From Aphanothece sacrum FPU1 (GTDB taxonomy: Bacteria; Cyanobacteriota; Cyanobacteriia; Cyanobacteriales; Microcystaceae), in contig NZ_BDQK01000013.1 of NCBI RefSeq assembly GCF_003864295.1, forward strand, positions 124,001-188,000: a stretch of 64,000 nucleotides of DNA, given 5' to 3'. Below, piece by piece: positions 17,673 through 31,372 of the stretch. How positions within the stretch are numbered: the stretch's first letter is position 1; each line of letters opens with the position of its first letter. The notes beneath the pieces were generated by a model. It saw only the letters and a list, made by a program, of their open reading frames with translations. It was not told the origin of the DNA and did not search any database. Position numbers and translations under genes: made by a program.

Positions 17673-17936
17673 CTATTTTGTACTAAAGCTTAAGCTATTC
17701 TCTAAAAAAGTTTCAAAATCTAATTTATTCATAATATTGAATTCATCAAGAATACGAGCAATAGCAGCTATATGAGTAGGACTAACTTCTTGATTTTCTG
17801 AATAGTCAGGCAAAATAATTAAAGCACCTGATGGATGTTCAAATACTTTTTGAGTGCCTTCTGTTGATAAGGATATAAAGTTTAAACTTAAAATTACTTT
17901 CTCTAGTTCACGGTATCGAATTTTAGGATAATTCAT
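17673..17936 (-). CDS. HicA-like protein lacking the catalytic histidine
   Basis: The 87-residue protein follows the HicA fold pattern: KIRYRELEKVILSLNF, then EGTQKVFEHPSGALIILPDY, then a helix HIAAIARILDEF. In HicA mRNA interferases the second strand carries G-S-H with the catalytic His; here GTQ is found, so Gln replaces His. It overlaps the upstream DUF4365 gene by 14 bp. It may be an inactive HicA fold used as an antitoxin or adaptor for the DUF4365 protein, which is inference. Confidence 0.6.
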   Translation of the reverse strand: MNYPKIRYRELEKVILSLNFISLSTEGTQKVFEHPSGALIILPDYSENQEVSPTHIAAIARILDEFNIMNKLDFETFLENSLSFSTK

Positions 17937-18435
17937 GTTTGATAACTCCTCTTATTTGTTTGAGTATATTGTTTTTATATTTAGCAAATTCATTAATAGT
18001 TTCTTGGGTTAAAATATTAATTTTCGGAATATAAACAGTTACATTATTTCCTGTTTTAGATGGATCAAAGTTGGGTAAAGCTTCAAAATAAGCTTGTAAA
18101 TATAACCAATAAGCACAGTCGGATAAAGCATCATAAATAATAAGAATACACGGCATTGGTTCATTAAGCCATAATTCTAAATCTGATGATTTAAGGGAGA
18201 ACAAAATTGTCTCCTTATCTGAACTAATTTTAATAGAGTCAGTCGCTTTAACTTGTAAATAAACTTGACCATTTTCAATTTCTCCTTTTTCATTATAAGT
18301 AAAAAGAATTAAATCATATCCATAATCATACTCAACTCTTTCAACAGAATAACCACATAAGAAAATCAACCTTTCTACATAATTAACACTTAAGTCAGCA
18401 ATAATATGGTTTCTGGGTCGTTGCTTTTTGGTCAT
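17923..18435 (-). CDS. DUF4365 protein, PD-(D/E)XK-like nuclease fold
   Basis: The 170-residue product fits DUF4365: an N-terminal helix ADLSVNYVERLIFLCGYSVE, then DYGYDLILFTYNEKGEIENG and VYLQVKATDSIKI. The Asp of GYDL and the Gln/Lys of QVKAT mark a PD-(D/E)XK-like active site (D...QxK). DUF4365 is frequent near TA and defence genes. It is first in a two-gene unit with the HicA-like gene. A toxin or DNA/RNA-cutting role is likely but not shown. Confidence 0.7.
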   Translation of the reverse strand: MTKKQRPRNHIIADLSVNYVERLIFLCGYSVERVEYDYGYDLILFTYNEKGEIENGQVYLQVKATDSIKISSDKETILFSLKSSDLELWLNEPMPCILIIYDALSDCAYWLYLQAYFEALPNFDPSKTGNNVTVYIPKINILTQETINEFAKYKNNILKQIRGVIKHELS

Positions 18436-18517
18436 TTACGAAAGATTGATGATACTTGATGTATTATAGCTTAAAAAGCAGGGTGAGTCATGAAAACCCA
18501 CCCTAAACCATCACTAA

Positions 18518-21500
18518 CTAGACCTCACTAACTGAACTTTCAGACTCAATATTCCCTTTATCATGTCCATTGCCGTTACCAGTTTCTACCTGCCTTGCCG
18601 CTAAATATTGATACATTTTCCAACGGGTATTAACATCTTCTTGGGCTTGTTTTAGCAGTTGTTTAGCTACCTCTGGTTTACTTCTTGCTAACATTTTAAA
18701 ACGGTTTTCTTGATACATTATCCGTTCAATAGGAAGCTTAGGAGTACGCATATCTAACTGTAAGGGGTTCTTTCCTTCTTCTACTAAGTCGGGATGATAG
18801 CGATACAATAACAACCGTCCCGTATCTACTAAGTCCTTCTGATGAGTCATAGCAGTAGTCATATCGATACCGTGAGCGATACAGTGAGAATAAGCGATAA
18901 TCACGGATACCCCTTCATAAGCTTCTGCTTCCATGAATGCTTTGATGGTCTGTTCATTCTTTGCACCCATGGCCACACTGGCTACATAGACGTTACCGTA
19001 GGTCATGGCCATTAACCCTAAGTCTTTCTTAGCTGAACGTTTACCCCCTGACGCATATTTGGCTACAGCAGCGCGGGGAGTCGATTTAGAGGCTTGTCCC
19101 CCCGTGTTAGAATAGACTTCCGTATCCAAGATCAAAATGTTGACGTTGCGACCACTGGCGAATACATGGTCTAACCCACCATACCCAATATCATAGGCCC
19201 AACCGTCACCCCCAATAATCCAAACACTCTTGTACACTAAATAGTCGGCTAAAGACTGTAACATGGTCACTTTAGCTTGCACAGACTCATCTAAGTTACT
19301 ATTGTTTAACTCTGCTAACCGTTGCTTGAGTATAGCGACTCGTTCCCGTTGTTCAAAGATGTCTGCTTCGTCTCGTTGTTGCGCGTTCAATAACTCTAGC
19401 GCTAGAGTTTCTCCGATATCAGATGCTAAGGTTTTCACTAACTCAGCAGCAAACTCTGCTTGTTTATCAATGGAAACCCGAAACCCTAGCCCAAATTCTG
19501 CGTTATCTTCAAATAAGGAATTAGACCATGCTGGCCCCCGTCCTTCCTGGTTATATGTCCAAGGAGTAGTAGGTAAGTTCCCCCCGTATATAGAAGAACA
19601 TCCCGTCGCATTGGCCACTACCATGCGATCGCCGAATAGTTGAGTCGCTAATTTAATATAGGGTGTTTCTCCACATCCTGCACAGGCCCCAGAGAACTCA
19701 AACAAAGGTTCTTGCATCTGTTGATGACTAATTTTATTGAGTTTCAAAGTGTTACGATCTGGGTTAGGAATAGATAGGAAATAGTCCCAGTTGGCCCGTT
19801 CTTGTTCCCGTATAGGCAACTGTGGGGCCATATTGATGGCTTTTAGTTTGGGTTGAGATTTATTTTTTGCCGGACAAACATCTACACAAATACCGCAACC
19901 TGTACAGTCTTCAGCGGCCACTTGAATAGTAAATTTTAGATTGGTTTTCTTCCAGTCTAAATCTTTGGCCTCTGTACTTTTGAAGGTTTCGGGGGCATTA
20001 GTTAGGGCCGCTTCTTCATATACTTTAGACCGGATGACTCCATGAGGACAAACTAAAACACATTTACCACATTGTACACAGACATCTGTATCCCAAACGG
20101 GTATTTCTTGGGTAACGTTGCGCTTCTCCCATTTTGCGGTTCCACTGGGATAGGTTCCATCACAGGGTAATGCACTAACGGGGATGTCGTCTCCTTGACG
20201 GGATAGCATTTTCCCTAGTACATCTCGAATGAATGCGGGGGCCCGGTCAGGAATAGGCGGTTGAATGTCGCTTGCGTCGTTATCTACCGCAGTCGGTATA
20301 GTTATTTGATGGAGATGGTCTAAGGAAGCGTCAACGGCTTTCATATTCATTTGAACGATATCTTCGCCTTTTTTGCCATAAGTCTTACGGATTGCTTTTT
20401 TAATCTGTTCTATGGCTTCATCTCTTGGTAATACTCCTGATAGCGCAAAGAAACAGACTTGCATGACTGTATTTATTCGTCCTCCCATTCCTGCATCTTG
20501 GGCTACCTGGAAGGCGTTGATGGCATAAACTTTGAGGTTTTTCTTAATAATTTGCTCTTGGAGAGGACGGGGGAAATGATGCCATATTTCATCGGGTTTG
20601 TAGGGACTATTTAATAATAAAGTGGCCCCGTCGATGGCAGTGTCTAAGAGATCAAATTTTTCCACAAACTCCCATTGATGACTGGCGACAAAATTAGCTT
20701 TAGTCACTAAGTAGGTAGACAGAATGGGGTTAGGTCCAAAACGAAGGTGAGAGACAGTTACAGATCCAGATTTTTTAGAATCGTATACAAAATATCCTTG
20801 GGCATAGTTGTCTGTTTCTTCTCCAATAATTTTGATGGAGTTTTTATTAGCCCCGACGGTTCCATCTGATCCTAAACCATAAAATATTGCTCTGACGACG
20901 TTATCAGGTTCAGTAGAAAAATTGGGATCGTAAGTTAAGCTGGTATGGCTTATATCATCGTTGATACCAATAGTAAAGTGATTTTTGGGAGTAGCTAAAG
21001 CTAAGTTATCAAAGACTCCTTTAACCATTGCGGAGGTAAATTCTTTAGAAGATAGTCCATATCTTCCCCCAACAATTTTAGGTAGGGGCAGATCATGAAA
21101 TTCTTCTACAAAGGCTGTTACTACATCTAAATATAAGGGTTCTCCCCCTGCCCCTGGTTCTTTAGTGCGGTCTAATACGGCTACTTTTTTGACGGTTTTA
21201 GGTAAAGCTTCAATCAATTTTGTTGCTTCAAAGGGACGATATAAACGGACTTTTAAGACTCCTACTTTTTCTCCTTGGTTTAATAAGTAGTCAACGGTTT
21301 CTTGAACCGTTTCACATCCAGAACCCATTAAAATAATCACTCTTTCTGCTTCAGGATCACCATGATAATCAAATAAGTGATATTGTCGCCCCGTCAGTTG
21401 AGCAAACTTATCCATTGCTTTCTGTAAAATTTCGGGATAAGCTGTATAAAATGGGTTAACTGTTTCTCTGGCTTGGAAGTAGACATCAGGGTTTTGGGCA

Positions 21501-22156
21501 GTACCTCGAATGATGGGGCGATCAGGGGTTAAAGCCCGTTCACGGTGGGCGATCACCCATTCATCTTTGATCAGCGATCGCAATACCGTATCCTCCAATA
21601 ACTCGACTTTCTGCACTTCATGGGAAGTCCGAAAACCGTCAAAAAAGTGCATTCCAGGTATTCTCGACTCAAAACTCGCCGCCGTGGTGATAGCGGCAAA
21701 ATCTTGGGCTTCTTGCACCGATGCAGAACTGATGAGGGCGAACCCTGTACTACGGGCGGACATTACGTCTGCATGATCGCCGAAAATAGACAACCCTTGG
21801 GCAGCCAGCGATCGCGCGGCGACATGGAGTACCATTGAGGTGAGTTCCCCTGCTATTTTGTACAGGTTGGGCAACATCAATAATAAGCCCTGAGAGGCGG
21901 TAAAAGTGGTCGTTAATGACCCCGTTTGCAATGATCCGTGAATGGCACCGGCAGCCCCTCCTTCGCTTTGCATTTCCACCACAGAGGGGACCGTTCCCCA
22001 GAGGTTCGTCCGTCCTTCTGAGGCCCAAGCATCAGCCCATTCTCCCATCGGTGAGGAGGGGGTGATGGGATAGATGGCGATCACTTCATTGAGACGATAG
22101 GCAACTCTGGCAACGGCTTCGTTTCCATCAATTGTAGCGTAGGTTTTGGTACTCAT
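18518..22156 (-). CDS. nifJ: Pyruvate:ferredoxin/flavodoxin oxidoreductase
   Basis: The 1212-residue homodimeric enzyme oxidises pyruvate with CoA to acetyl-CoA and CO2, passing electrons to ferredoxin or flavodoxin. In order are visible the pyrimidine-binding domain (VIAYRLN-like start, IYPITPSSPMGE), domain III (ALPCDGTYPSGTAKWEKR), two 4Fe-4S clusters (CVQCGKCVLVCPHG and CTGCGICVDVCPAKN), and the TPP domain with ACAGCGETPY, IGGDGWAYDIGYGGLDHV and NTGGQASKSTP. The proximal cluster Cys are in CAGCGE and in MTYGNVYV's neighbourhood. The full length is normal. It serves fermentation and, in diazotrophs, supply of electrons to nitrogenase; no nif genes are seen nearby. Confidence 0.97.
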   Translation of the reverse strand: MSTKTYATIDGNEAVARVAYRLNEVIAIYPITPSSPMGEWADAWASEGRTNLWGTVPSVVEMQSEGGAAGAIHGSLQTGSLTTTFTASQGLLLMLPNLYKIAGELTSMVLHVAARSLAAQGLSIFGDHADVMSARSTGFALISSASVQEAQDFAAITTAASFESRIPGMHFFDGFRTSHEVQKVELLEDTVLRSLIKDEWVIAHRERALTPDRPIIRGTAQNPDVYFQARETVNPFYTAYPEILQKAMDKFAQLTGRQYHLFDYHGDPEAERVIILMGSGCETVQETVDYLLNQGEKVGVLKVRLYRPFEATKLIEALPKTVKKVAVLDRTKEPGAGGEPLYLDVVTAFVEEFHDLPLPKIVGGRYGLSSKEFTSAMVKGVFDNLALATPKNHFTIGINDDISHTSLTYDPNFSTEPDNVVRAIFYGLGSDGTVGANKNSIKIIGEETDNYAQGYFVYDSKKSGSVTVSHLRFGPNPILSTYLVTKANFVASHQWEFVEKFDLLDTAIDGATLLLNSPYKPDEIWHHFPRPLQEQIIKKNLKVYAINAFQVAQDAGMGGRINTVMQVCFFALSGVLPRDEAIEQIKKAIRKTYGKKGEDIVQMNMKAVDASLDHLHQITIPTAVDNDASDIQPPIPDRAPAFIRDVLGKMLSRQGDDIPVSALPCDGTYPSGTAKWEKRNVTQEIPVWDTDVCVQCGKCVLVCPHGVIRSKVYEEAALTNAPETFKSTEAKDLDWKKTNLKFTIQVAAEDCTGCGICVDVCPAKNKSQPKLKAINMAPQLPIREQERANWDYFLSIPNPDRNTLKLNKISHQQMQEPLFEFSGACAGCGETPYIKLATQLFGDRMVVANATGCSSIYGGNLPTTPWTYNQEGRGPAWSNSLFEDNAEFGLGFRVSIDKQAEFAAELVKTLASDIGETLALELLNAQQRDEADIFEQRERVAILKQRLAELNNSNLDESVQAKVTMLQSLADYLVYKSVWIIGGDGWAYDIGYGGLDHVFASGRNVNILILDTEVYSNTGGQASKSTPRAAVAKYASGGKRSAKKDLGLMAMTYGNVYVASVAMGAKNEQTIKAFMEAEAYEGVSVIIAYSHCIAHGIDMTTAMTHQKDLVDTGRLLLYRYHPDLVEEGKNPLQLDMRTPKLPIERIMYQENRFKMLARSKPEVAKQLLKQAQEDVNTRWKMYQYLAARQVETGNGNGHDKGNIESESSVSEV

Positions 22157-22435
22157 AGTGTTCTCTTTAGTTGGGCGATCGTCAATGACAAGGGTAATTT
22201 TTTGTTACAAACTATTGACAAATTCTTGAATAAACGTCCGAAAATGACTTATTCTATTGGAGCAAGTAAGGCAACTTCATTGTTGTTTTTTAGGCTTATT
22301 TGACTTCTTCTTTTATGATCGAACATAATTAAAGAGAAGGGACAATTTATTATCTTTTTTTAAGACATTTAATTAAAAGATTGATTTTGTTATAATATAA
22401 TCAAGTAATAGCCAAATTTAAAAGGAGTAAAAATA
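22157..22435. promoter_or_regulatory. Promoter region of nifJ and of the following small genes
   Basis: 279 bp between divergent transcription units. A TATAAT box at 22391 probably serves the rightward genes at 22436. No clear operator for nifJ was found. Confidence 0.4.
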
Positions 22436-22534
22436 ATGGATAATTCCAGTAATAAATCTATCACTGAAAAGACAACGGAAGATGATCGAGAATTTTGCGA
22501 AGATGAAATACCTTGGAATTTCATAAAAATCTGA
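22436..22534 (+). CDS. Short acidic ORF, antitoxin-like remnant
   Basis: A 32-residue frame, MDNSSNKSITEKTTEDDREF then CEDEIPWNFIKI, with a good ribosome site (AAAGGAG at 22421) and a TATAAT box 45 bp upstream. It precedes a truncated PIN toxin start at 22612, so it is probably the shortened antitoxin of that pair. I cannot assign a family. Confidence 0.4.
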   Translation: MDNSSNKSITEKTTEDDREFCEDEIPWNFIKI

Positions 22535-22611
22535 TTAGTGATTTTCTTAAGCAGACTTATTATCAGTCTCAACATTTTATTAATACTAAAAATGGAAGGA
22601 TACGGAGAATA

Positions 22612-22686
22612 ATGAGACATAAAATCTTGTTAGATACAGGACCTTTAGTTGCCTTTTTACAACCTCAAGATAGGTTTCATATATAA
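22612..22686 (+). pseudogene. N-terminal fragment of a PIN/VapC toxin
   Basis: The frame reads MRHKILLDTGPLVAFLQPQD and ends after RFHI with a stop. KILLDTGPLVAFL is the characteristic first strand and active-site Asp of PIN-domain toxins. The normal length is about 130 residues, so about 110 are missing. It starts after ACGGAGAAT, a fair ribosome site. The toxin is broken and cannot be active. Confidence 0.7.
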
Positions 22687-22760
22687 ACTAAGTGAATATG
22701 TTATACTTTTTCTTGAGGTTAAGACCCATAAAAACTATTAATTAGAATTAAAAAGTAGTC

Positions 22761-23000
22761 ATGATGAGTACCGATACAGCCTTATGGAATATTGTTGAAA
22801 ATATGCCTGATTCTCTGAAAATTGAGCTTTTACAATATGCTGAATATTTAATGACTAAATCCTCAAACCTGCAACGAGAAAAAAAAAGTGAGGAGATAAC
22901 AAATAAAAAAGGTTTAGCGGGTTCAATGAAAGGTACTTTCGTTTTACCGTTATCTGAGGATTTTGATGAACCGTTAGAAGATTTTGAGGATTATATGTAA
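22761..23000 (+). CDS. DUF2281/VapB-type antitoxin
   Basis: The 79-residue protein has a DUF2281 helix pair, ENMPDSLKIELLQYAEYLMT, a charged linker and an acidic end EDFDEPLEDFEDYM. The stop codon overlaps the start of the PIN toxin gene (ATGTAATG), so the two are coupled. VapB-type partners of this family bind the toxin with the acidic tail. The Gly-Ser-Met-Lys-Gly-Thr-Phe linker (GSMKGTFVLPLSEDFDEPL) is typical of DUF2281 antitoxins. Confidence 0.82.
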   Translation: MMSTDTALWNIVENMPDSLKIELLQYAEYLMTKSSNLQREKKSEEITNKKGLAGSMKGTFVLPLSEDFDEPLEDFEDYM

Positions 23001-23386
23001 TGAGTAATGTTTTAATAGATACTCATGTTTTTATTTGGTTAGCGGAGAATGATTCTAGTTTACCTGTTGCCATCAAAGATTATCTAGAAAATACAGAAAA
23101 TGTGTTTGTCAGTGTTGCTAGTTTTTGGGAAATATCTATTAAAGTTAAAATTGGTAAACTTGCTTTAAGTTGTGATTTTAATGACATAGAAACTCGTTTT
23201 TTAGATACTCGATTCAAGTTGTTATCTATTACTTTAAAAGATACTATTAAGCTTTACGATTTACCTTTACATCATAAAGATCCTTTTGACCGTATTTTAA
23301 TTGCTCAATCGATTAATAATTCTTTAGTTTTAGTTAGTCGAGATCAAATTTTTGACAATTATTCTATTCACCGTTTCTGGTTATAA
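23000..23386 (+). CDS. vapC: PIN-domain VapC-type toxin
   Basis: The 128-residue product shows the PIN active-site acids: Asp in LIDTHVFIWLA, Glu in ASFWEISIKVKIGKL, and Asp in KDPFDRILIAQS, with the final Asp in VSRDQIFDNY. It is an RNase that cuts tRNA or rRNA when freed from its antitoxin. The sequence is of the Sll0205-like subtype. It overlaps the antitoxin by one base. Confidence 0.9.
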   Translation: MSNVLIDTHVFIWLAENDSSLPVAIKDYLENTENVFVSVASFWEISIKVKIGKLALSCDFNDIETRFLDTRFKLLSITLKDTIKLYDLPLHHKDPFDRILIAQSINNSLVLVSRDQIFDNYSIHRFWL

Positions 23387-23461
23387 ACTCTCAAGGAAGT
23401 GTATGAGTAAAAATTGTTATAATGGAAAGTCCTGTAACAAAATAAGGGAGAATAAAACCTA

Positions 23462-23722
23462 ATGAGTTCGTTAGAAATACGCACACAAATTAATCAAAAA
23501 ATATCTAATTTATCCCAAGAACAACTTATTGATAAAGTTATTCTTTACTCAGAACCAACTATATTATGTAATGAGCAAGGAAAACAAGCAGTTTTGATGT
23601 CTTTAGATGAATTTAATTCTTGGCAAGAAACCTTATATTTATCATCAAATCCTGCTAATATAGAACATCTACAAAAATCAATTCTACAAGCGAATGCAGG
23701 GCAAAAAACGTTAGAGAGTTAA
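23462..23722 (+). CDS. YefM/Phd-like antitoxin, toxin partner missing
   Basis: The 86-residue product has a Phd/YefM C-terminal core, ILCNEQGKQAVLMSLDEFNS followed by ETLYLSSNPANIEHL, with a divergent helical start. The ribosome site AAGGGAG (23443) is good. A following short frame (ATG at 23725) stops after 13 codons, near the start of a MITE-like repeat, so the toxin gene is absent or destroyed. An orphan antitoxin may still neutralise related toxins. Confidence 0.7.
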   Translation: MSSLEIRTQINQKISNLSQEQLIDKVILYSEPTILCNEQGKQAVLMSLDEFNSWQETLYLSSNPANIEHLQKSILQANAGQKTLES

Positions 23723-23740
23723 TAGATGAATGAAAATAAC

Positions 23741-23972
23741 CTGATTCTACCGAACTTGTTATTTTAAATCAACGTATACACCACAGACCTTATGTCTGAT
23801 ACTATAGAAACGAAGCCTCCCTTCAGAGGCTAAATTAAACCCGCGTAGATGGGTTTTGTCTTTATAGCTTAACCCTTCAGGGTTTAAGCTTATAGTTTTT
23901 GTCGATTTCATTATCAGAAATGATAAATCAAGTAATCGACATTTTTACAATATCCTCTGGTAGAATTTGTTG
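23741..23972. mobile_element. Degenerate MITE-like element with chained hairpins
   Basis: The left end GATTCTACCGAACTTGTTAT resembles the left end of the elements at 56363 and 59706 (GGTTCTACCGGACAAGTTAT). A weak right end GGTAGAAT is found at 23960. Inside are the hairpins AGCCTCCCTTCAGAGGCT, AAACCCGCGTAGATGGGTTT and TTAACCCTTCAGGGTTTAA. The boundaries are approximate. Confidence 0.5.
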
Positions 23973-24000
23973 CATCGTATAAGCTGTTATTTTTATCTGA

Positions 24001-24045
24001 GTAACTGCTAACTGCTAACTGCTAACTGCTAACTGTTAACTGTTC
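24001..24045. repeat. Heptanucleotide tandem repeat (CTAACTG)n
   Basis: About six copies of CTAACTG, the last ones altered (GTTAACTGTT). It lies about 140 bp upstream of gyrB, within the 462-bp gap that also holds a MITE-like element. No gene was seen in this gap. Confidence 0.95.
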
Positions 24046-24175
24046 CCTGTTCCCCCCATCCCCACAAAAAAATATTCTCATCTTTATTTAAAGCAGGCTT
24101 GAACCCTTTTGTGTTAGAATTTTTGAATATTTTGCTATCGAGGAGTCGAAACCCGTCTCCAAAGCCATTATTTAG

Positions 24176-27766
<3,591 letters not shown>

Positions 27767-27819
27767 TTAGTAAATTTTTGAAAAAGATTGACCTACCAAG
27801 GTCAATCGGGAGTAGATTT

Positions 27820-28629
27820 ATGGAATTCCATTACTTACCTATGTTGGCAGCGTTAACTATTGTTTTTGGTATTTTTCTCTCTATTGTGAGCGAAGGTACC
27901 AGAAATATTAAACGAGGTGCAGAAAAGCGCAAAAAATTAGCAGAAGAAAAACGCGAGAAATTAAAATTCCTAGAAACTTATCAATTTAGTCCTGGGTTAA
28001 AAAGTAAATTTGCCAAGACGAGAGAATATTTATCGTCTCCAGACCAAGAAATAGTTTTTGATGCGCTTAAAGATTACTTTTTGCTTTGTTATCAAGCCGA
28101 CAAAAAAATGGTTTCTATGCCTTCACAAATTGTTGATGAAGCTTGGCATGAGTTTATTTTATTTACCCAAGATTATGCAGATTTTTGTTCTCAATTTTTT
28201 GACCGTTTTCTTCATCATACCCCTGCTGAAGCTATGGCTGGGCCGAATCAAGCTAATAAGGGAATTCAACTAGCTTGGCAATTAGCTTGTGCTAAAGAAA
28301 ACATTAATCCTAGACAGCCTAAACGTCTACCCTTATTGTTTGCTATTGATGATTTACTGAAGATTGAAAATGGATTTTATTATAGTCTCGATTGTTCAAT
28401 CATTGCTACTAATAAAAAAAATACAGAAAGTACACAGACTTCCTATTGTGTGACAGATATTGGTTGTAGTAGTAGCTATTCTTCCGATTTTAGCGGTTAC
28501 GGATGTAGTAGTAGCCATTCTTCTGATTCTAGCGGTCACAGTTGTGGCGGACATAGCTGTAGTAGCTGCGCAGGTGGTTGTGGTGGTGGCTGTGGTGGTG
28601 GCTGTGGGGGTGGTTGTGGGGGTGGCTGA
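27820..28629 (+). CDS. Membrane-anchored protein with His-rich core and Cys/Gly-rich tail
   Basis: From the ATG at 27820 (site GGGAG at 27808) the product has 269 residues; an upstream TTG at 27778 is less likely. A membrane helix lies near residues 5-25, then a basic coiled coil (KRGAEKRKKLAEEKREKLKF). The core shows VDEAWHEFILFTQDYADFCS and RFLHHTPAEA, which resembles the glycine-rich-domain protein family with conserved His. Residues about 220-269 are Ser/Cys/Gly-rich, ending in four CGGG units. The tail may bind metal or form disulfides. It lies 53 bp past gyrB. Confidence 0.6.
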   Translation: MEFHYLPMLAALTIVFGIFLSIVSEGTRNIKRGAEKRKKLAEEKREKLKFLETYQFSPGLKSKFAKTREYLSSPDQEIVFDALKDYFLLCYQADKKMVSMPSQIVDEAWHEFILFTQDYADFCSQFFDRFLHHTPAEAMAGPNQANKGIQLAWQLACAKENINPRQPKRLPLLFAIDDLLKIENGFYYSLDCSIIATNKKNTESTQTSYCVTDIGCSSSYSSDFSGYGCSSSHSSDSSGHSCGGHSCSSCAGGCGGGCGGGCGGGCGGG

Positions 28630-28793
28630 ACCATTGTTGTAAACTTAAAAGTGTTTAACCTTTAGAATAAACAGGCGATCGCATAACCCCATAAAACTCA
28701 ATTTAATTACTTTTGGTATAAAATGCTACTGGGTCAACACTTAGCTAATCAATAATTAATTTTATTATTAGCAAAAAAATAGGAGTATTATTG

Positions 28794-29375
28794 ATGAGTA
28801 CGATTTTAAAAGAGATTCTGGCAGCCAATGAGGCTTATGCTAAAGACTTTGGCGATAAGGGCAATCTACCCATGCCCCCCGGTCGTCACTTTGCTATTGT
28901 GACTTGTATCGATGCTCGGCTCGATCCGGCAAAGTTTGCCGGATTAAGAGAAGGAGATGCCCATGTGTTTCGCAATGCAGGGGGGCGCGTTACGGAAGAT
29001 GCTATTCGCTCTCTGGTTGTTTCTTATAAGTTGCTAGGAACCCGCGAATGGTTTGTCATTCATCATACTGATTGTGGAATGGAATATGCTGACAGTGCGA
29101 CGATCAATAGCTTGTTAGCCCAAAGCCTAAAGCCTGCTAAACTCGATGAACAAGGTTGGCATGACACGAAAGACAACTCAGGGACAACTGACGGGGAATT
29201 TATCAACTGGTTAACAATTGACGACCCCATCAGAAGTGTCTGTGTTGATGTTAAACGACTGCGCTCTCATCCTTTAGTACCAGGATACATTAAAATTTAC
29301 GGTTATTTATTCGATGTCAAAACTGGAATACTTAATGAAGTTCCTGAAGCAACGAAAATCGGGAAAGAGATTTAA
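28794..29375 (+). CDS. Beta-class carbonic anhydrase
   Basis: The 193-residue product (ATG at 28794 after AGGAGT) interconverts CO2 and bicarbonate in the cytosol. The zinc ligands are Cys38 (TCIDARLD), His91 and Cys94 (HHTDCGM); Asp40-Arg42 form the catalytic dyad. The short form without long extensions resembles the type II beta enzymes. No signal peptide or carboxysome-targeting extension is seen, so it is probably not the carboxysomal CcaA (about 270 residues). It is monocistronic. Confidence 0.93.
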   Translation: MSTILKEILAANEAYAKDFGDKGNLPMPPGRHFAIVTCIDARLDPAKFAGLREGDAHVFRNAGGRVTEDAIRSLVVSYKLLGTREWFVIHHTDCGMEYADSATINSLLAQSLKPAKLDEQGWHDTKDNSGTTDGEFINWLTIDDPIRSVCVDVKRLRSHPLVPGYIKIYGYLFDVKTGILNEVPEATKIGKEI

Positions 29376-29422
29376 GTAGTGATTACCATTGTCATAGACT
29401 ATTGAAATCCTTAAAAATACCG

Positions 29423-29450
29423 AAAAAAAAAGGTGGGCATTGCCCACCCA
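29423..29450 (-). terminator. Rho-independent terminator of ahcY
   Basis: On the minus strand the palindrome GGTGGGCAATGCCCACC is followed by nine T (29431-29423). It lies 22 bp past the ahcY stop; it may also serve the carbonic anhydrase gene read from the other side. Confidence 0.85.
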
Positions 29451-29471
29451 ACAAAAAGCCTTAATTAGAGT

Positions 29472-30764
<1,293 letters not shown>

Positions 30765-30929
30765 TCAATACAGATCTTTAATTACCTAGTGTAACATTAA
30801 GTTAACATTCTTTTTGAACCTTTTTGCGTCGAATAGTTCCAAGGTTGACAACTTAGACAAGGTAGATTCTAGTTTTTTGTAGGCATAGGTAGATCGCATT
30901 AATTCGTATAGCTTATCAATTTCTATAAT

Positions 30930-31352
30930 TTACACCGACCAATCTTCTATTTTTAGTTCGCTAATTTGTCGAAAATCTGCTCCATTACGAGTTAGTAAAA
31001 CTGCTTTATTTGTTAAAGTTATGGCTGCTATTTTTAGATCCATATTTCCCAGACGAGGATAAGATTTTCGCAAGCGTTGATACTCTAAGACAGCTATTTG
31101 ATTGAAGGAAACAACTACAATCGATTGATAATCAAGAACTAGCTGTTCTAATCCTTGGTAAGCAAAAATTTGTTGCTCTATCGTTTTTGACTTCGATAAA
31201 AACAAAAGTCGCCCTCTAACTTGCTCTTCGTAAGTAATTATTGTGACTGCTACTTCTGGATTATCGAGGGTTGCCAGCCTTTTTAATATGTGTTTTCCTT
31301 CTTTCCCATTTCGTTGAATGAAGCTGATATGATCTGTATCAAAAATATACAT
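30930..31352 (-). CDS. vapC: PIN-domain VapC-type toxin
   Basis: The 140-residue protein shows the PIN acids in MYIFDTDHISFIQR (Asp5), ITYEEQVRGRL (Glu), NMDLKIAAI (Asp) and TRNGADF (Asp). It is a predicted RNase toxin, preceded 20 bp upstream by a small coiled-coil antitoxin gene on the same strand. This is the left edge of the TA island. Confidence 0.9.
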   Translation of the reverse strand: MYIFDTDHISFIQRNGKEGKHILKRLATLDNPEVAVTIITYEEQVRGRLLFLSKSKTIEQQIFAYQGLEQLVLDYQSIVVVSFNQIAVLEYQRLRKSYPRLGNMDLKIAAITLTNKAVLLTRNGADFRQISELKIEDWSV

Positions 31353-31372
31353 CGTGAAACAAAGAATTTCTA

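Noticed and set aside
28794-29375. Call as carboxysomal carbonic anhydrase (ccaA)
   Set aside because: The product is about 80 residues shorter than CcaA and no ccm genes are adjacent.
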